Source of the DNA: a virus
Direction: 5' to 3' (one strand)
IMG/VR virus record: IMGVR_UViG_3300025030_000060
Coordinates: 32,555 to 96,554 of that record
DNA length: 64,000 nt
Shown: one piece after another, positions 1 through 7,252 of the stretch
How positions within the stretch are numbered: the stretch's first letter is position 1
How the letters are laid out: each line of letters opens with the position of its first letter
Notes under the pieces: generated by a model
What the model saw: the letters and a program-made list of their open reading frames with translations, nothing else
Told to the model about the DNA's origin: nothing
The model's database searches: none
Translations under genes and position numbers: made by a program

Positions 1-34
1 TTGATACGCTCATGTGGTTCCATGCCGCCCGCCC

Positions 35-298
35 CTATTTGGCTTCCGATCCTGGCCCTTTCACGGATTCATAGACTTTGCCGAGTGAAGCGACACCCGC
101 AGCCCAAACCGCCCCCAGCGGCCCCCGGTTGTCAACCTTGACCTTGATGTCGCCCTGCGTGAAATCAACCACGCCGTCGCTCTGGCAGCGCACCCTGATT
201 ATCCGGCCATCGGGGAGGGTGACAGATGATTCCCTGGAGCCAAGGCCGACGCAGCCGGGGAGCATTAGAACCACAAGAATGAGGCTAAAATGCTTCAT
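35..298 (-). CDS. small phage lipoprotein
   Basis: 87 aa. A hydrophobic N-terminus is followed by the lipobox LPGC at residues 13-16, so Cys16 is the likely lipidated residue after signal peptidase II cleavage. The mature part is short and not proline-rich, unlike a classical Rz1 o-spanin. It overlaps the preceding secreted-protein gene by 14 bases and is the last gene seen in the lysis-side group. Envelope location is well supported. A spanin-like or superinfection-exclusion role is only a guess from the neighbours. Confidence 0.75.
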   Translation of the reverse strand: MKHFSLILVVLMLPGCVGLGSRESSVTLPDGRIIRVRCQSDGVVDFTQGDIKVKVDNRGPLGAVWAAGVASLGKVYESVKGPGSEAK

Positions 299-599
299 CT
301 ATCAACTCGTTCTGCAACTCTTCGCAGCGATCCGACCAATACCTATGGTTTTTCTTGGCAACATCATACATAAAGTCATCCAAGGTCATGCCATCTTTTA
401 TATTTGATAGAACATTGCGATGAGCACACGCCACTTTTGCACTGTTTTCAAGTATCTTGATCCGCAGTTCCCGCTTAAACTCCGGCTTGCTTTGATGGCT
501 GAGCCCCCACATCCCACCCGTGCAGTCGCAGCAGTCGTGAGCAAGGGCCGGTGTGACGATAAGGGTCGCTATGATGGCTAGTATGGCGGGGTATTTCAT
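285..599 (-). CDS. secreted Cys-rich small protein, unknown function
   Basis: 104 aa from the ATG at 599, which overlaps the endolysin stop (ATGA); a longer upstream start would run through the endolysin gene. A Sec signal peptide ends near ALA-HD (about residue 21). The mature start is Cys-rich (HDCCDC), followed by a charged helical region. It is translationally coupled to the endolysin, so a periplasmic role in lysis (for example a spanin component or endolysin partner) is plausible but not shown. No family recognised. Confidence 0.7.
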   Translation of the reverse strand: MKYPAILAIIATLIVTPALAHDCCDCTGGMWGLSHQSKPEFKRELRIKILENSAKVACAHRNVLSNIKDGMTLDDFMYDVAKKNHRYWSDRCEELQNELIDEAF

Positions 600-1285
600 C
601 GTTTCGACCTCGCCGCGTCGTGCCCGTGAACGGTCATAATCCCGTTTTCTGCCCACCTGAAGGCCCATGTCCGCATGTATTTTGCTTTTACTGGGTTGGC
701 CCGCACTACCTTCTCGTAAAGCCCATAGCCCACCCCGAAAAAATGGACTATGGAAAGCTTTTGGTTTACCTCGTTGATCCGCTGCACTGTCGCCGGACCA
801 ACCTTGCCATCTACGACGATAGGGGGCTTGGGCCATGCCGCACGGTTTGCCGCCTCCTGTACTACCTTGGCAGCGGCGAAAGGTCCCGCGTTGACGGCCA
901 GTTCAAAGAATAGGTTTGCGGCGAGTTGGTTCTTCCATTCGCTGCACCGGCCAGCATCCCAGTACCACTGGTAGACCGGCACCGTGTCTTCGACGGTGAT
1001 GTCCTTCATCTGCTTCCCGCGCTTGGCGAAGTAGTCAGCATGCTCTTTCCCGGCAAGCCCGTACTTAGTCCCAACGTTGACACCGTTGTACCAGTTGCCC
1101 GAATCGTCAGGGTCACTCTGGAACCCCCCCTCGTGCCCGAATGTGTTGGTGAGCGCGGGGGCGATAGCTGCCGCATGGCTTTGCGTGAATGCCACAGGAA
1201 CCGGCACAGACATAGAGGGCATTCGCGGCGACAATGGAATCGCCAAGCCTAAAAGCACCCACAGTGCGACAAGAAATCTTTTCAT
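596..1285 (-). CDS. endolysin, GH108-like muramidase with N-terminal signal or anchor
   Basis: 229 aa. After a hydrophobic N-terminus (residues 1-20, signal peptide or SAR-type anchor) comes the glycoside hydrolase 108 signature around HEGGFQSDPDDSGNW (residues 51-65), with Glu52 of the EGG motif as the expected catalytic acid. A 'GKVGPATVQRIN' segment follows that fits the C-terminal peptidoglycan-binding half of the family. It should cleave the glycan backbone of peptidoglycan at the end of infection. The exported form would not need a holin pore for passage. The start lies just behind AGGAGAATCAAA. Confidence 0.85.
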   Translation of the reverse strand: MKRFLVALWVLLGLAIPLSPRMPSMSVPVPVAFTQSHAAAIAPALTNTFGHEGGFQSDPDDSGNWYNGVNVGTKYGLAGKEHADYFAKRGKQMKDITVEDTVPVYQWYWDAGRCSEWKNQLAANLFFELAVNAGPFAAAKVVQEAANRAAWPKPPIVVDGKVGPATVQRINEVNQKLSIVHFFGVGYGLYEKVVRANPVKAKYMRTWAFRWAENGIMTVHGHDAARSKR

Positions 1286-1425
1286 TTTGATTCTCCTGTT
1301 CTGTTGGAGAGAACTGTTGCCCTCTCCAACTCTTGGTCTATGATATGGTATCCCGTGACGGCAACAGTCGCCGCCAAGGCCCTTGTTTTGGCCTGCACGT
1401 CAGGACTCAGACTTTCATTCTTCAA
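1282..1425 (-). CDS. possible 47-aa ORF with TTG start
   Basis: Between the membrane protein (1484-1852) and the endolysin there is an open frame starting at a TTG (1425). It runs to a TGA that overlaps the endolysin ATG. The product is a plausible soluble helical peptide (contains DVQAKTRALAAT). The perfect stop/start overlap argues for coding. The ribosome binding site (AGGTAGCAGGG) is mediocre and no family is recognised. An in-frame GTG lies 11 codons downstream. Confidence 0.35.
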   Translation of the reverse strand: MKNESLSPDVQAKTRALAATVAVTGYHIIDQELERATVLSNRTGESK

Positions 1426-1483
1426 GCCCTGCTACCTGCACAAAAGCATGTTTGCAAACCGTGCAGCTCATGGTCTCTCCCCG

Positions 1484-1852
1484 CTACGGCTTCCCCGTCA
1501 GGACGTGCCAGAGATACACCCAGTTGATCTTCTCGAATATCCACTTGCCGAACCATCCCAGTATTGCCAGAGTCATCAAGCCGAGAGCGTTCAGCGCCCA
1601 TCTGCGTTCTTTCACCATGTCCTTCATGTCCCGGAAGGTCCCAGGCGGGATGTCCCGGATCGCCGACATCTGGCGTTCTGTCAGGCCAATGGAGCAGCCT
1701 TGGTTTGTCACCGCAACCTTTATCATGTTGGAGATGATTACCACATCGCTTCTGGTAAGCGCGTGTTTCCGCTTGGTCTGGCCGTCAGTCTCGGGCGGCA
1801 GGGAATCAAGGATAATTTGCAGGCTGGCGTCGAGTTCAGGTGTAGTTGTCAT
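1484..1852 (-). CDS. membrane protein with one C-terminal transmembrane segment (holin candidate)
   Basis: 122 aa. Residues 1-80 are polar and look cytoplasmic. One strong hydrophobic helix follows (WALNALGLMTLAILGWFGKW, about residues 85-104), then a short tail. Its place directly upstream of the endolysin fits a holin or lysis regulator, but the long soluble N-terminus is unusual for holins. No family is recognised, so the lysis role rests on position. Confidence 0.6.
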   Translation of the reverse strand: MTTTPELDASLQIILDSLPPETDGQTKRKHALTRSDVVIISNMIKVAVTNQGCSIGLTERQMSAIRDIPPGTFRDMKDMVKERRWALNALGLMTLAILGWFGKWIFEKINWVYLWHVLTGKP

Positions 1853-1876
1853 GGCATCTCCGGTGGACGTAGTTTT

Positions 1877-2893
1877 TTAGATGTAAGACTGACCCTCAAA
1901 TTCAGGGGCAGCGGCGGCGTCGCCGTATCCCGGTTCCGCCCTGAAAGAGGGCTTGTTGGCTATCACGGTTTTTTGGTGAATTCCCAAGGGGAGCATGCTT
2001 ATGTTCACACCCTTTGCTTTCTCGAAAAAGGCCACCACATTTTGGAACTGCTCGCCGGTACTCATGTTGAGCATGTCGTGGATGACAGCATCCGGGATAG
2101 CAATAATGGACTTCCCCGCTGCTTCGAGAATCGCCGTTCTTGCCATCGCCCTTTCTGCCTCTTCGCGCTCGATTCGCGCCGTGGCCGATTCGAGCAAGGC
2201 AGTTTTGCCCTCCAGTTCCTCACGGAGGGAATCGCCGAAGATGGCCGCTTCGATGATCTGCTCCTGAAGCTCGGCATTTTCGAGGATGGCCGAAGCGGTC
2301 CAGTGCTTCATCCACTTTTCTACGTCTTTGTCGTCCATGCCAGTTGCCCTGGCGACGCTTTCGAGGATCATGTCGCTGTTGCCTGCCGACTCAAGGATGT
2401 AGCCCCGGTTCGAGGCGAAGCCGGGGTTCATCACGTAGTCCATCCCGTGGAAGTCGGCGATTTTGGTCGCACCCATCGGGCCGCCGTTCACCCCGCCGCA
2501 GGCCCACGAGAAGCCACCGACGCCGGAAGCGTTGAGGGCGGAAACGATCTTTCCCGGCGCGGTCTCCAGGATCTGCTGGGAATGGTTCACCTCGCCGTCC
2601 TTGCCGACCTCGAACGCCACCGTGATGTTGCTGGGGATGTTCTCAACGATCATGCTGGAACCGTCCGGGAGTTTTATGGTGCCGACTTCCGGGATAGCGA
2701 GCTTGCCGTGCAGTTCGCGCCGTCCGTGGCCGAAATAGCCCAAGGCTTCGCGGAGCTTCATGCGCTCGCGGGTCGCGGGGCTGTAGCAGGTTGCGATGGC
2801 CGACTCCAGAATGTAGTTCCGGTGATGGCCGGAGTATTTGCGCCCCTCGTTGAACAGGTTAAAACTGCATTGAACTATTTCGGGTGTTGCCAT
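1877..2893 (-). CDS. prohead core protease, probably fused to a scaffold region
   Basis: 338 aa, directly downstream of the portal, where T4-like phages keep the gp21-type maturation protease and core genes. The N-terminal half has the shape of this family: FNEGRKY near residue 15, a His-containing HGRREL segment (about 56) and a Gly/Ser motif NASGVGGFSWACGG (121-134) where the catalytic Ser is expected. Residues 200-260 form a Glu/Ala-rich coiled coil like a scaffold. ILE-S, ILE-N, LLE-S and ILE-A motifs occur after E30, E168, E178, E205, E235 and E257 and resemble its own putative cleavage sites. Assignment rests on context, motifs and the processed look of its partners; the catalytic triad is not proven. 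Confidence 0.65.
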   Translation of the reverse strand: MATPEIVQCSFNLFNEGRKYSGHHRNYILESAIATCYSPATRERMKLREALGYFGHGRRELHGKLAIPEVGTIKLPDGSSMIVENIPSNITVAFEVGKDGEVNHSQQILETAPGKIVSALNASGVGGFSWACGGVNGGPMGATKIADFHGMDYVMNPGFASNRGYILESAGNSDMILESVARATGMDDKDVEKWMKHWTASAILENAELQEQIIEAAIFGDSLREELEGKTALLESATARIEREEAERAMARTAILEAAGKSIIAIPDAVIHDMLNMSTGEQFQNVVAFFEKAKGVNISMLPLGIHQKTVIANKPSFRAEPGYGDAAAAPEFEGQSYI

Positions 2894-2907
2894 GGCTGGC
2901 TCTCCTT

Positions 2908-4602
2908 TTAACTGTAAAAGCTGTCGATGTAGCCCTGAATTGATCGCGCCGACTCCATCAAGGCTTCACCGCCACCACTTTTCTCCTTCTCCTTGGCGGC
3001 GGCTTCCTCGGTAGCCTTCTTGGCGGCGGCTTCGGCAAGCTTCTTTGGGAACATGATCTTGAACTTCGCTTCATCCACTTTCATGATGTCGGTGAACAGG
3101 AAGTTCTCGAAGGCGTTTTTGTCGACTCCCAGCCATTCCTGATCCATCAGGCCCACGAGCTGCGCCATGCCGGTTGCGAGTTGGACGCGTCCCTCGCGGT
3201 TCTCCATCTCTTCGCGCTCCATGGCGGTCGAGACGCTGTTGAACACGATGCGGTAGGGCTTCTCGCCGGGGAGGAATGCCTTCTTGAATTTGTAGGCGAT
3301 ATGGATGTCGCAAAGCTGTTCGACGCCCGTCTGTATGGCATGCCGCAGCATCTGCGCCTTCATGGCAGCCATGACAGAAACACGGAAGAACCCGCCATCG
3401 CCAAGCCCCCCGGAAAGGTTCTCGCCAAAACCCAGCAGGGAAGGGTCGACGCCCAAGGCCCCGCATAGACGGTTGATGTGAAAGGTGATGTCGTTGATCG
3501 CTTCGATGTTCGGCGTGCCCTCGATAGTCGAGATGTCCAGCCGCGCCCGTCCGTCGCCGAAAATGGGGATCAGGTGGTTGATGACGGTCTGGATGAACCC
3601 CTTCTTGAGGCTTCTTTTTGCGTTGGCGGTATCCACCCGCTGCATCTGGCCTGCGACGATGTTCAGATACTGTGCCGCCTTCTGGGGGGAGAGCTTGCCG
3701 GTGTTGATGCCGATCATGCGCTCCATCCGGGATGCGTTTTTCCTGGACATGTTCAGGGAGAGGATCGCGTTGTTCAGGTCCATCCATGGCCCGTAGGATG
3801 TCTCCAACAGGCTCGTCCCGTAATTCTGGGATTCCGTGATGGAGTCGTCCTCGTAGTTGTCCACGGATAGGTCGAAGATCGAAGCGTCAACGCGGATAGG
3901 CTCCAGCAGGGACGGTTTCCACATGGGAATGCGGAACGGCACCATCTTCCACGGCTCCATAAGCTGAATGCCGCCCGTTTCCGGCTGTTGGTGCGCCGAG
4001 ACGTAGCCCGCCACGCCCCCGGCCTGCTCGTACATATTGACGAATTGGGGGTGAGTGTAGTAGTCGGAACGGACCTGCTTGATTCCTACGCCGTCCTCAC
4101 CGTAGACGCGGGCGAACCAGATGCCGTTGATCCCGGCGTTGTAGGCCCAGAACTGGCACTGGTCGTTGACTATTTTCTGAATGTTGTTGCGAAGGTCCAG
4201 GGTTATCGGGTCGGTTTCATCCCCGATACTCTCGATGGAGATGATCTCTCCGGTATCGGCCTTGGGGGAAAGCGCATGCGAGATATGCATCTTAATGGCT
4301 GAATCAATCGTCGGGTCCGTCGCCATGGTTCGGTAGACGTTGTAGCGGGCGAGGCGGGCCAAGGGAAGGTCTGTGATCTCCAGTTCGCCATCTTCGCCGG
4401 ACTCGGAGACCCCGCCAAGTTGAGACCCATCTTCGGCGAAATTCTCATAGATTGCGGAACCGGGAGGAAGTGCCAGCCCCCCCAAGTTCCTCGAATCAAC
4501 CTGTTGGGAACTGGGGAAGAGCTGCTTCCAAAATGGCTTCTTCGAGTTTTTATCTTCGGATGCGGCCATATACACGGGCTCCATGGTATAGTTTCGCGCC
4601 AC
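2908..4602 (-). CDS. portal protein (T4 gp20-like)
   Basis: 564 aa. The segment TDPTIDSAIKMHISHAL near residue 95, the long conserved middle and the following LGVDPSLLGFGENLSGG region are typical of portal proteins, which form the dodecameric DNA channel and nucleate the prohead. The first codon used is GTG at 4602; an in-frame ATG lies six codons in. The C-terminus ends EALME-SARS, so the last 14 residues could be trimmed by the maturation protease. A 30-bp element shared with the capsid gene lies just upstream. Confidence 0.85.
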   Translation of the reverse strand: MARNYTMEPVYMAASEDKNSKKPFWKQLFPSSQQVDSRNLGGLALPPGSAIYENFAEDGSQLGGVSESGEDGELEITDLPLARLARYNVYRTMATDPTIDSAIKMHISHALSPKADTGEIISIESIGDETDPITLDLRNNIQKIVNDQCQFWAYNAGINGIWFARVYGEDGVGIKQVRSDYYTHPQFVNMYEQAGGVAGYVSAHQQPETGGIQLMEPWKMVPFRIPMWKPSLLEPIRVDASIFDLSVDNYEDDSITESQNYGTSLLETSYGPWMDLNNAILSLNMSRKNASRMERMIGINTGKLSPQKAAQYLNIVAGQMQRVDTANAKRSLKKGFIQTVINHLIPIFGDGRARLDISTIEGTPNIEAINDITFHINRLCGALGVDPSLLGFGENLSGGLGDGGFFRVSVMAAMKAQMLRHAIQTGVEQLCDIHIAYKFKKAFLPGEKPYRIVFNSVSTAMEREEMENREGRVQLATGMAQLVGLMDQEWLGVDKNAFENFLFTDIMKVDEAKFKIMFPKKLAEAAAKKATEEAAAKEKEKSGGGEALMESARSIQGYIDSFYS

Positions 4603-4622
4603 AGCCTACTTGTACTAGCAGA

Positions 4623-4652
4623 GTTTAGAAAGGGTACTTTTAGGTATTATTG
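4623..4652 (-). promoter_or_regulatory. candidate late-promoter element upstream of portal
   Basis: On the minus strand a 30-bp block holds CAATAATACC, a 6-bp variable spacer, then TACCCTTTCTAA. 24 of 30 positions match the block at 47251-47280 upstream of the major capsid gene. It ends about 20 bases before the portal start. It resembles neither a sigma-70 pair nor the T4 TATAAATA box, so a phage-specific late element is the simplest reading. Confidence 0.5.
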
Positions 4653-4684
4653 GGTAATGCTGAGGAGTTGCGATGTGTAAAAAT

Positions 4685-4716
4685 AAAAGCGCCCCTTCTT
4701 GAGAAAGGACGCTTTT
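4685..4716 (-). terminator. rho-independent terminator
   Basis: Minus strand: AAAAGCG pairs with CGCTTTT across an additional partly paired stem, followed by TTTTATTTTT. The plus strand also carries a run of A before and T after the stem, so it could work in both directions. It ends transcripts from the cassette region or the small RNA candidate before the portal gene. Confidence 0.75.
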
Positions 4717-4834
4717 GTTGTGATCTCGCCGCGCACCCCTTCGTTTGCAGGCTATTGCGCTAATCACTCTCGCCATTCGGCATTATCCAGTACGGCCCTG
4801 ACGGCACTATTGCCGCTGCGGCTCCGGGGTATTT
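4717..4834 (-). ncRNA. candidate small RNA between promoter and terminator
   Basis: This 118-bp stretch has no convincing ORF (the best ATG gives 7 codons). It lies between a good sigma-70-like promoter (4841-4870) and the terminator at 4685-4716, predicting a transcript of about 150 nt including the terminator stem. It contains GTGAT...ATCAC complementarity near its 3' end. It does not fold as a tRNA by eye: there is no T-loop box or acceptor stem. Confidence 0.35.
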
Positions 4835-4840
4835 GGAGGG

Positions 4841-4870
4841 TATATACACCTAAAGTGACATAACTGTCAA
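4841..4870 (-). promoter_or_regulatory. sigma-70-like promoter
   Basis: Minus strand: TTGACA (4865-4870) followed after 16-18 bases by TGTATATA (about 4841-4848). The match is strong and points toward the candidate small RNA. The right half (ACAGTTAT) resembles one half of the palindromic operator seen at other promoters in the window. Confidence 0.55.
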
Positions 4871-4939
4871 GTGCGGCAGCATTTGCGTTTTCATTATCCC
4901 AACCAAACAGCTACAATCACTGAGCAATCCCGTTGATCG

Positions 4940-4986
4940 CCCTCGCGTGTTATGCCGCCGGTTGGCGAGATAATAACTAGTTAAAC
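4940..4986 (-). repeat. degenerate or truncated attC-like site (end of cassette array)
   Basis: Downstream of the 4993-5178 gene the minus strand has the inverse-core box GTTTAAC (4980-4986) and then a CGCC-AACC-GGCG hairpin. No matching GTTRRRY core follows, so only half of the site is recognisable. It marks the low-coordinate edge of the cassette-like array; the rest may have been lost by deletion. Confidence 0.35.
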
Positions 4987-4992
4987 CGACCT

Positions 4993-5178
4993 TTATTCGT
5001 CTACCTTCGTCGGCTTCAGGGTTTCAGCTATATCCCGGAACCGCTGTAGTTCGCGCTGTACCGCCACCTTCGCCCTGTGCCCTAATTGGTTGCGTGGGTC
5101 GCTCAAGAGGTACGCAAGCTCGTTTGCCTCGTCCTTGAGCAAGACTACTGCCTGATCAATTGCTTCCTTTCTGGTCAT
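4993..5178 (-). CDS. small hypothetical protein (cassette gene)
   Basis: 61 aa, charged and helical, no family recognised. Its ATG overlaps the stop of the upstream gene (5175-5178) inside the conserved junction GAGGCGGTGCGGCYATGA. It is the second gene of a two-gene cassette-like unit that ends in a half attC-like box. Confidence 0.6.
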   Translation of the reverse strand: MTRKEAIDQAVVLLKDEANELAYLLSDPRNQLGHRAKVAVQRELQRFRDIAETLKPTKVDE

Positions 5179-5426
5179 GGCCGCACCGCCTCTGCCGCCT
5201 TATAGCCGTCGTTTCGACCCTGCCAGTAGTCGCTGTTTTCGTATTCTGCGACGAGCAACCGCAGTTCCTCATTTTCAGCCGTCAGCCGCTCCACCTCGTG
5301 GCTAAGATATGCAGTCCCGCCAGAGGGAGCATCCAGGTACGACCGCAGCCGCTCCACCTCGGTAATGATCGCCATGACTGTTGGAAAATCTCTGAATATA
5401 ATCTTCTGTCTTTGCAAGTCCATCAT
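5175..5426 (-). CDS. small coiled-coil protein (cassette gene)
   Basis: 83 aa with a heptad-like segment (VERLTAENEELRLLVAEY) and the C-terminal tag AAEAVRP, which also ends two other cassette proteins in nearly the same form. It starts behind GGGAGG, 11 bases past the GTTAAAC core box of the attC-like element at 5437-5487. Function unknown. Confidence 0.6.
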   Translation of the reverse strand: MMDLQRQKIIFRDFPTVMAIITEVERLRSYLDAPSGGTAYLSHEVERLTAENEELRLLVAEYENSDYWQGRNDGYKAAEAVRP

Positions 5427-5436
5427 CCCTCCCAGG

Positions 5437-5487
5437 GTTTAACCCCTCGCTCGTCCGCTGGCGCGGCCAGCTCGCAAACCGTTATCC
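5437..5487 (-). repeat. attC-like recombination site b
   Basis: 51 bp. On the minus strand the left box GGATAAC contains the stop codon of the 5482-6003 gene, and the right box is a perfect GTTAAAC (GTTRRRY). Between them is an imperfect palindrome with a GCTGGC-CGC-GCCAGC stem. Much of the inner arm (CCGCGC, AGCGGAC, AGCG) is shared with the site at 6030-6078. Confidence 0.65.
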
Positions 5488-6003
5488 CTCGAACTCCGGG
5501 TTAAAATTCGGACAGGAAAAATCGCCGTGGGTCTGAACCGATCCTTTGCCACTACCAAACGTGATGTTTAGCCGGAACATTGGCACGGTGTCTTTCCCAA
5601 ACTCACCGAAAAGGTCGATCATGCAAGTCCGATACTCGCCTGTCAGCTCTTTAACGTAGTGCATCCCCTGTGAACCCCAGGCTTTGCACTGCCGGCACTT
5701 GCCGGTTGCCTCTTCGAGGCCCTCACCGTTGAGGCAACGGGGGATCTCCGCGCCGATGGTATCCGGTACCCGCCCGCCGCCCTGATCCTCCTGGAAGCAC
5801 ATCACCCTCTCAACCAGCAGTTCGATACTCTTGATATGCTCCGGGTTAGCACCCAACTCAATGCATTTGTACTTATACGTTTGAAGGGCGGCAGGGACAG
5901 CAGCGTCCTTTGCGCAGAGCAGGAGCGAGTCGACCTCTGTGTACTTCTTGCCGTTCACCGGGTTAAAGGCATGAATCTGGAATTTGCGGTCAATTACGCT
6001 CAT
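5482..6003 (-). CDS. hypothetical protein with Cys pairs (single-gene cassette)
   Basis: 173 aa, soluble. A CRQC pair (about 103-106) and further Cys residues suggest a small metal-binding region. No family recognised. It starts behind CGGAG, 27 bases past the GTTATCC core box of site c, and its stop lies inside the inverse-core box of site b. It is therefore the only single-gene unit in the middle of the array. Confidence 0.65.
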   Translation of the reverse strand: MSVIDRKFQIHAFNPVNGKKYTEVDSLLLCAKDAAVPAALQTYKYKCIELGANPEHIKSIELLVERVMCFQEDQGGGRVPDTIGAEIPRCLNGEGLEEATGKCRQCKAWGSQGMHYVKELTGEYRTCMIDLFGEFGKDTVPMFRLNITFGSGKGSVQTHGDFSCPNFNPEFEG

Positions 6004-6029
6004 GAATTTTCTCCGTTTTATAGTGCCAG

Positions 6030-6078
6030 GGATAACCCGGCGCTGGTCCGCTGCGCGGGCAGCTTGGTTGCGTTAAAC
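6030..6078 (-). repeat. attC-like recombination site c
   Basis: 49 bp. Minus strand: GTTTAAC (perfect RYYYAAC, holding the TAA stop of the 6073-6345 gene), a GCTGC-CCGC-GCAGC stem, then GTTATCC. The right box fits relaxed core sites (GTTAT-type) better than the strict consensus. The inner arm is homologous to site b. Confidence 0.65.
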
Positions 6079-6345
6079 CAGAATGATTTCTCTTGCGTTA
6101 ATGGAACAGTTATCGGATATCGGAGAAGTCCCATACCAGCGCAGGTACCACTTACCGTTGACGCCCTTGGCTTTCCACATCTTCCCCTCGTAAACTCCCG
6201 ATGGTATAGACGACGAATACTCGGCCAGAAAATTAAATGTCTTTTCGGACATCAGCGCGTGAGTGCCGTCAATCTCGATTGCAGACCGATGCGGTTGATT
6301 CCAGTACGCGCCCAGAGGGTCTGTCATTGCAGGTATCTCGCTCAT
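6073..6345 (-). CDS. small hypothetical protein (cassette gene)
   Basis: 90 aa. The C-terminal half (GVYEGKMWKAKGVNGKWYLRW) looks like a small beta-rich fold. Its start overlaps the stop of the 6342-6623 gene through the conserved junction sequence, and its TAA lies in the attC-like box. Function unknown. Confidence 0.6.
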   Translation of the reverse strand: MSEIPAMTDPLGAYWNQPHRSAIEIDGTHALMSEKTFNFLAEYSSSIPSGVYEGKMWKAKGVNGKWYLRWYGTSPISDNCSINAREIILV

Positions 6346-6623
6346 AGCCGCACCGCCTCTGCTTTAGCCATGTCCAGAAGTTCAATGAGCTTTTCGTCAG
6401 AGACATCGGCCTTTGCTGCCAAAACTGCAACTACGGCGTGCAGCGCATCCCTCTGGACAGTGACCCGCTCCACCTCACCAGAGAGTGAGTTGACCATAGA
6501 CCGTAACTCCCCGATCTCGCCTTTGAGATCATCACACGCGCCGTGAGGGCATACCTTCGGAAGCGCTGCCTCAGCCGTTGACCTACCTCTACCTTGATAC
6601 ATGTACCCTTTAGCGTCACCCAT
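6342..6623 (-). CDS. small coiled-coil protein ending in AEAVRL (cassette gene)
   Basis: 93 aa. It has a CPHGAC segment, then a coiled coil (LKGEIGELRSMVNSLSGEVE) and the C-terminal tag KAEAVRL. It starts behind GGAGG close to the GTTAAAC core of site d. It is similar in build to the 5175-5426 product, which suggests a shared cassette origin. Function unknown. Confidence 0.6.
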   Translation of the reverse strand: MGDAKGYMYQGRGRSTAEAALPKVCPHGACDDLKGEIGELRSMVNSLSGEVERVTVQRDALHAVVAVLAAKADVSDEKLIELLDMAKAEAVRL

Positions 6624-6640
6624 CTCTTCATCCCTCCAAA

Positions 6641-6728
6641 GTTTAACCAGCAGGTCGAGGCGACCGAGCCGGTGGTAGTGAGCAGGAGTTGGCGAGAGTT
6701 CCCGCGCCTCACCTGCGGTCCGTTAAAC
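6641..6728 (-). repeat. attC-like recombination site d (best match)
   Basis: 88 bp. Minus strand: perfect GTTTAAC at the stop of the 6723-6884 gene and perfect GTTAAAC at the other end. The arms GCAGGT-GAGGCG and the complement of CGCCTC-G-ACCTGC pair over 12 bases with a single extra base on one side. An unpaired base in an otherwise paired arm is the hallmark that orients integron attC hairpins. The loop region is about 40 bases. Confidence 0.75.
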
Positions 6729-6884
6729 CGGCTCCTGGAACCTTGCTTTTTTTGCAGTCTCTTTGACTACTTCAACGTCCCAAGAGGCACCATCTTCCCC
6801 AATTTTACGGATTGCATCCTCTTTCGATTCAGCCTCTATGCAGGCGGTCTCTTTTATCGTCCTGGTGACTTGATACCAGTTCAT
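6723..6884 (-). CDS. small hypothetical protein (cassette gene)
   Basis: 53 aa from the ATG at 6884, which overlaps the preceding stop (ATGA). An upstream in-frame start would extend into the 6881-7237 gene. The sequence (MNWYQVTRTIKETACIEAES, then KEDAIRKI) resembles short phage proteins with a beta-alpha repeat, but no name can be given. Confidence 0.55.
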   Translation of the reverse strand: MNWYQVTRTIKETACIEAESKEDAIRKIGEDGASWDVEVVKETAKKARFQEPV

Positions 6885-7237
6885 AGCCGCACCGCCTCTG
6901 CCTTGCGAGCGTTTTGCATGGTGCTCGCGAAGCAACTGGCTGTCGCAGCCGTGTTTTCGTAGTGGGTTTGCATGGAGCGCAATGCCCTAGCCAGGGTGCC
7001 GTCTTCCGATGTCGAGTGCCACGGCGTTTTCTTGCCGTAGCCGGAGATTTTCACTTCGTACTTGGCTTTGCCGTCCTTCTCCCTCCTCTCCACCTGGAGG
7101 GTCGAAAGCCTGTTGAATCCACTGCTCTGTATCCCGGTGGCGCGTAGGTACCCTTCGGGGTTGGACGACTTGTGCACCGTCCAATCGTAGCCGGGCATGA
7201 TCTTGACCAGTTCTTTTCTGAAATCTGCTGGACTCAT
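6881..7237 (-). CDS. hypothetical protein ending in AEAVRL (cassette gene)
   Basis: 118 aa, basic, with a likely small alpha/beta domain (ELVKIMPGYDWTVHKSS). It ends RKAEAVRL, encoded by the same junction repeat found at 5178 and 6345. It starts behind GGGAGG just past the GTTAAAC core of site e. Function unknown. Confidence 0.6.
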   Translation of the reverse strand: MSPADFRKELVKIMPGYDWTVHKSSNPEGYLRATGIQSSGFNRLSTLQVERREKDGKAKYEVKISGYGKKTPWHSTSEDGTLARALRSMQTHYENTAATASCFASTMQNARKAEAVRL

Positions 7238-7252
7238 TGTTTACCTCCCAGG

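Noticed and set aside
285-599. KILE-NSA in the secreted 104-aa protein as a protease site
   Set aside because: The protein has a Sec signal and would not meet the prohead protease; likely chance.
1304-2911. Long plus-strand open frame (535 codons), and similar ones at 26505-28358, 42988-44772 and 45551-47218
   Set aside because: They lie antisense to well-supported genes (protease, zinc-ribbon protein, sheath, capsid), lack ribosome sites and have the composition of shadow frames in GC-rich coding DNA.
4717-4834. Possible tRNA in the intergenic region
   Set aside because: No acceptor stem, anticodon arm or TTCGA-type T-loop can be drawn.
4940-4990. A sixth complete attC
   Set aside because: Only the inverse-core box and a small hairpin are clear; no matching core box was found downstream, so it is listed as degenerate.
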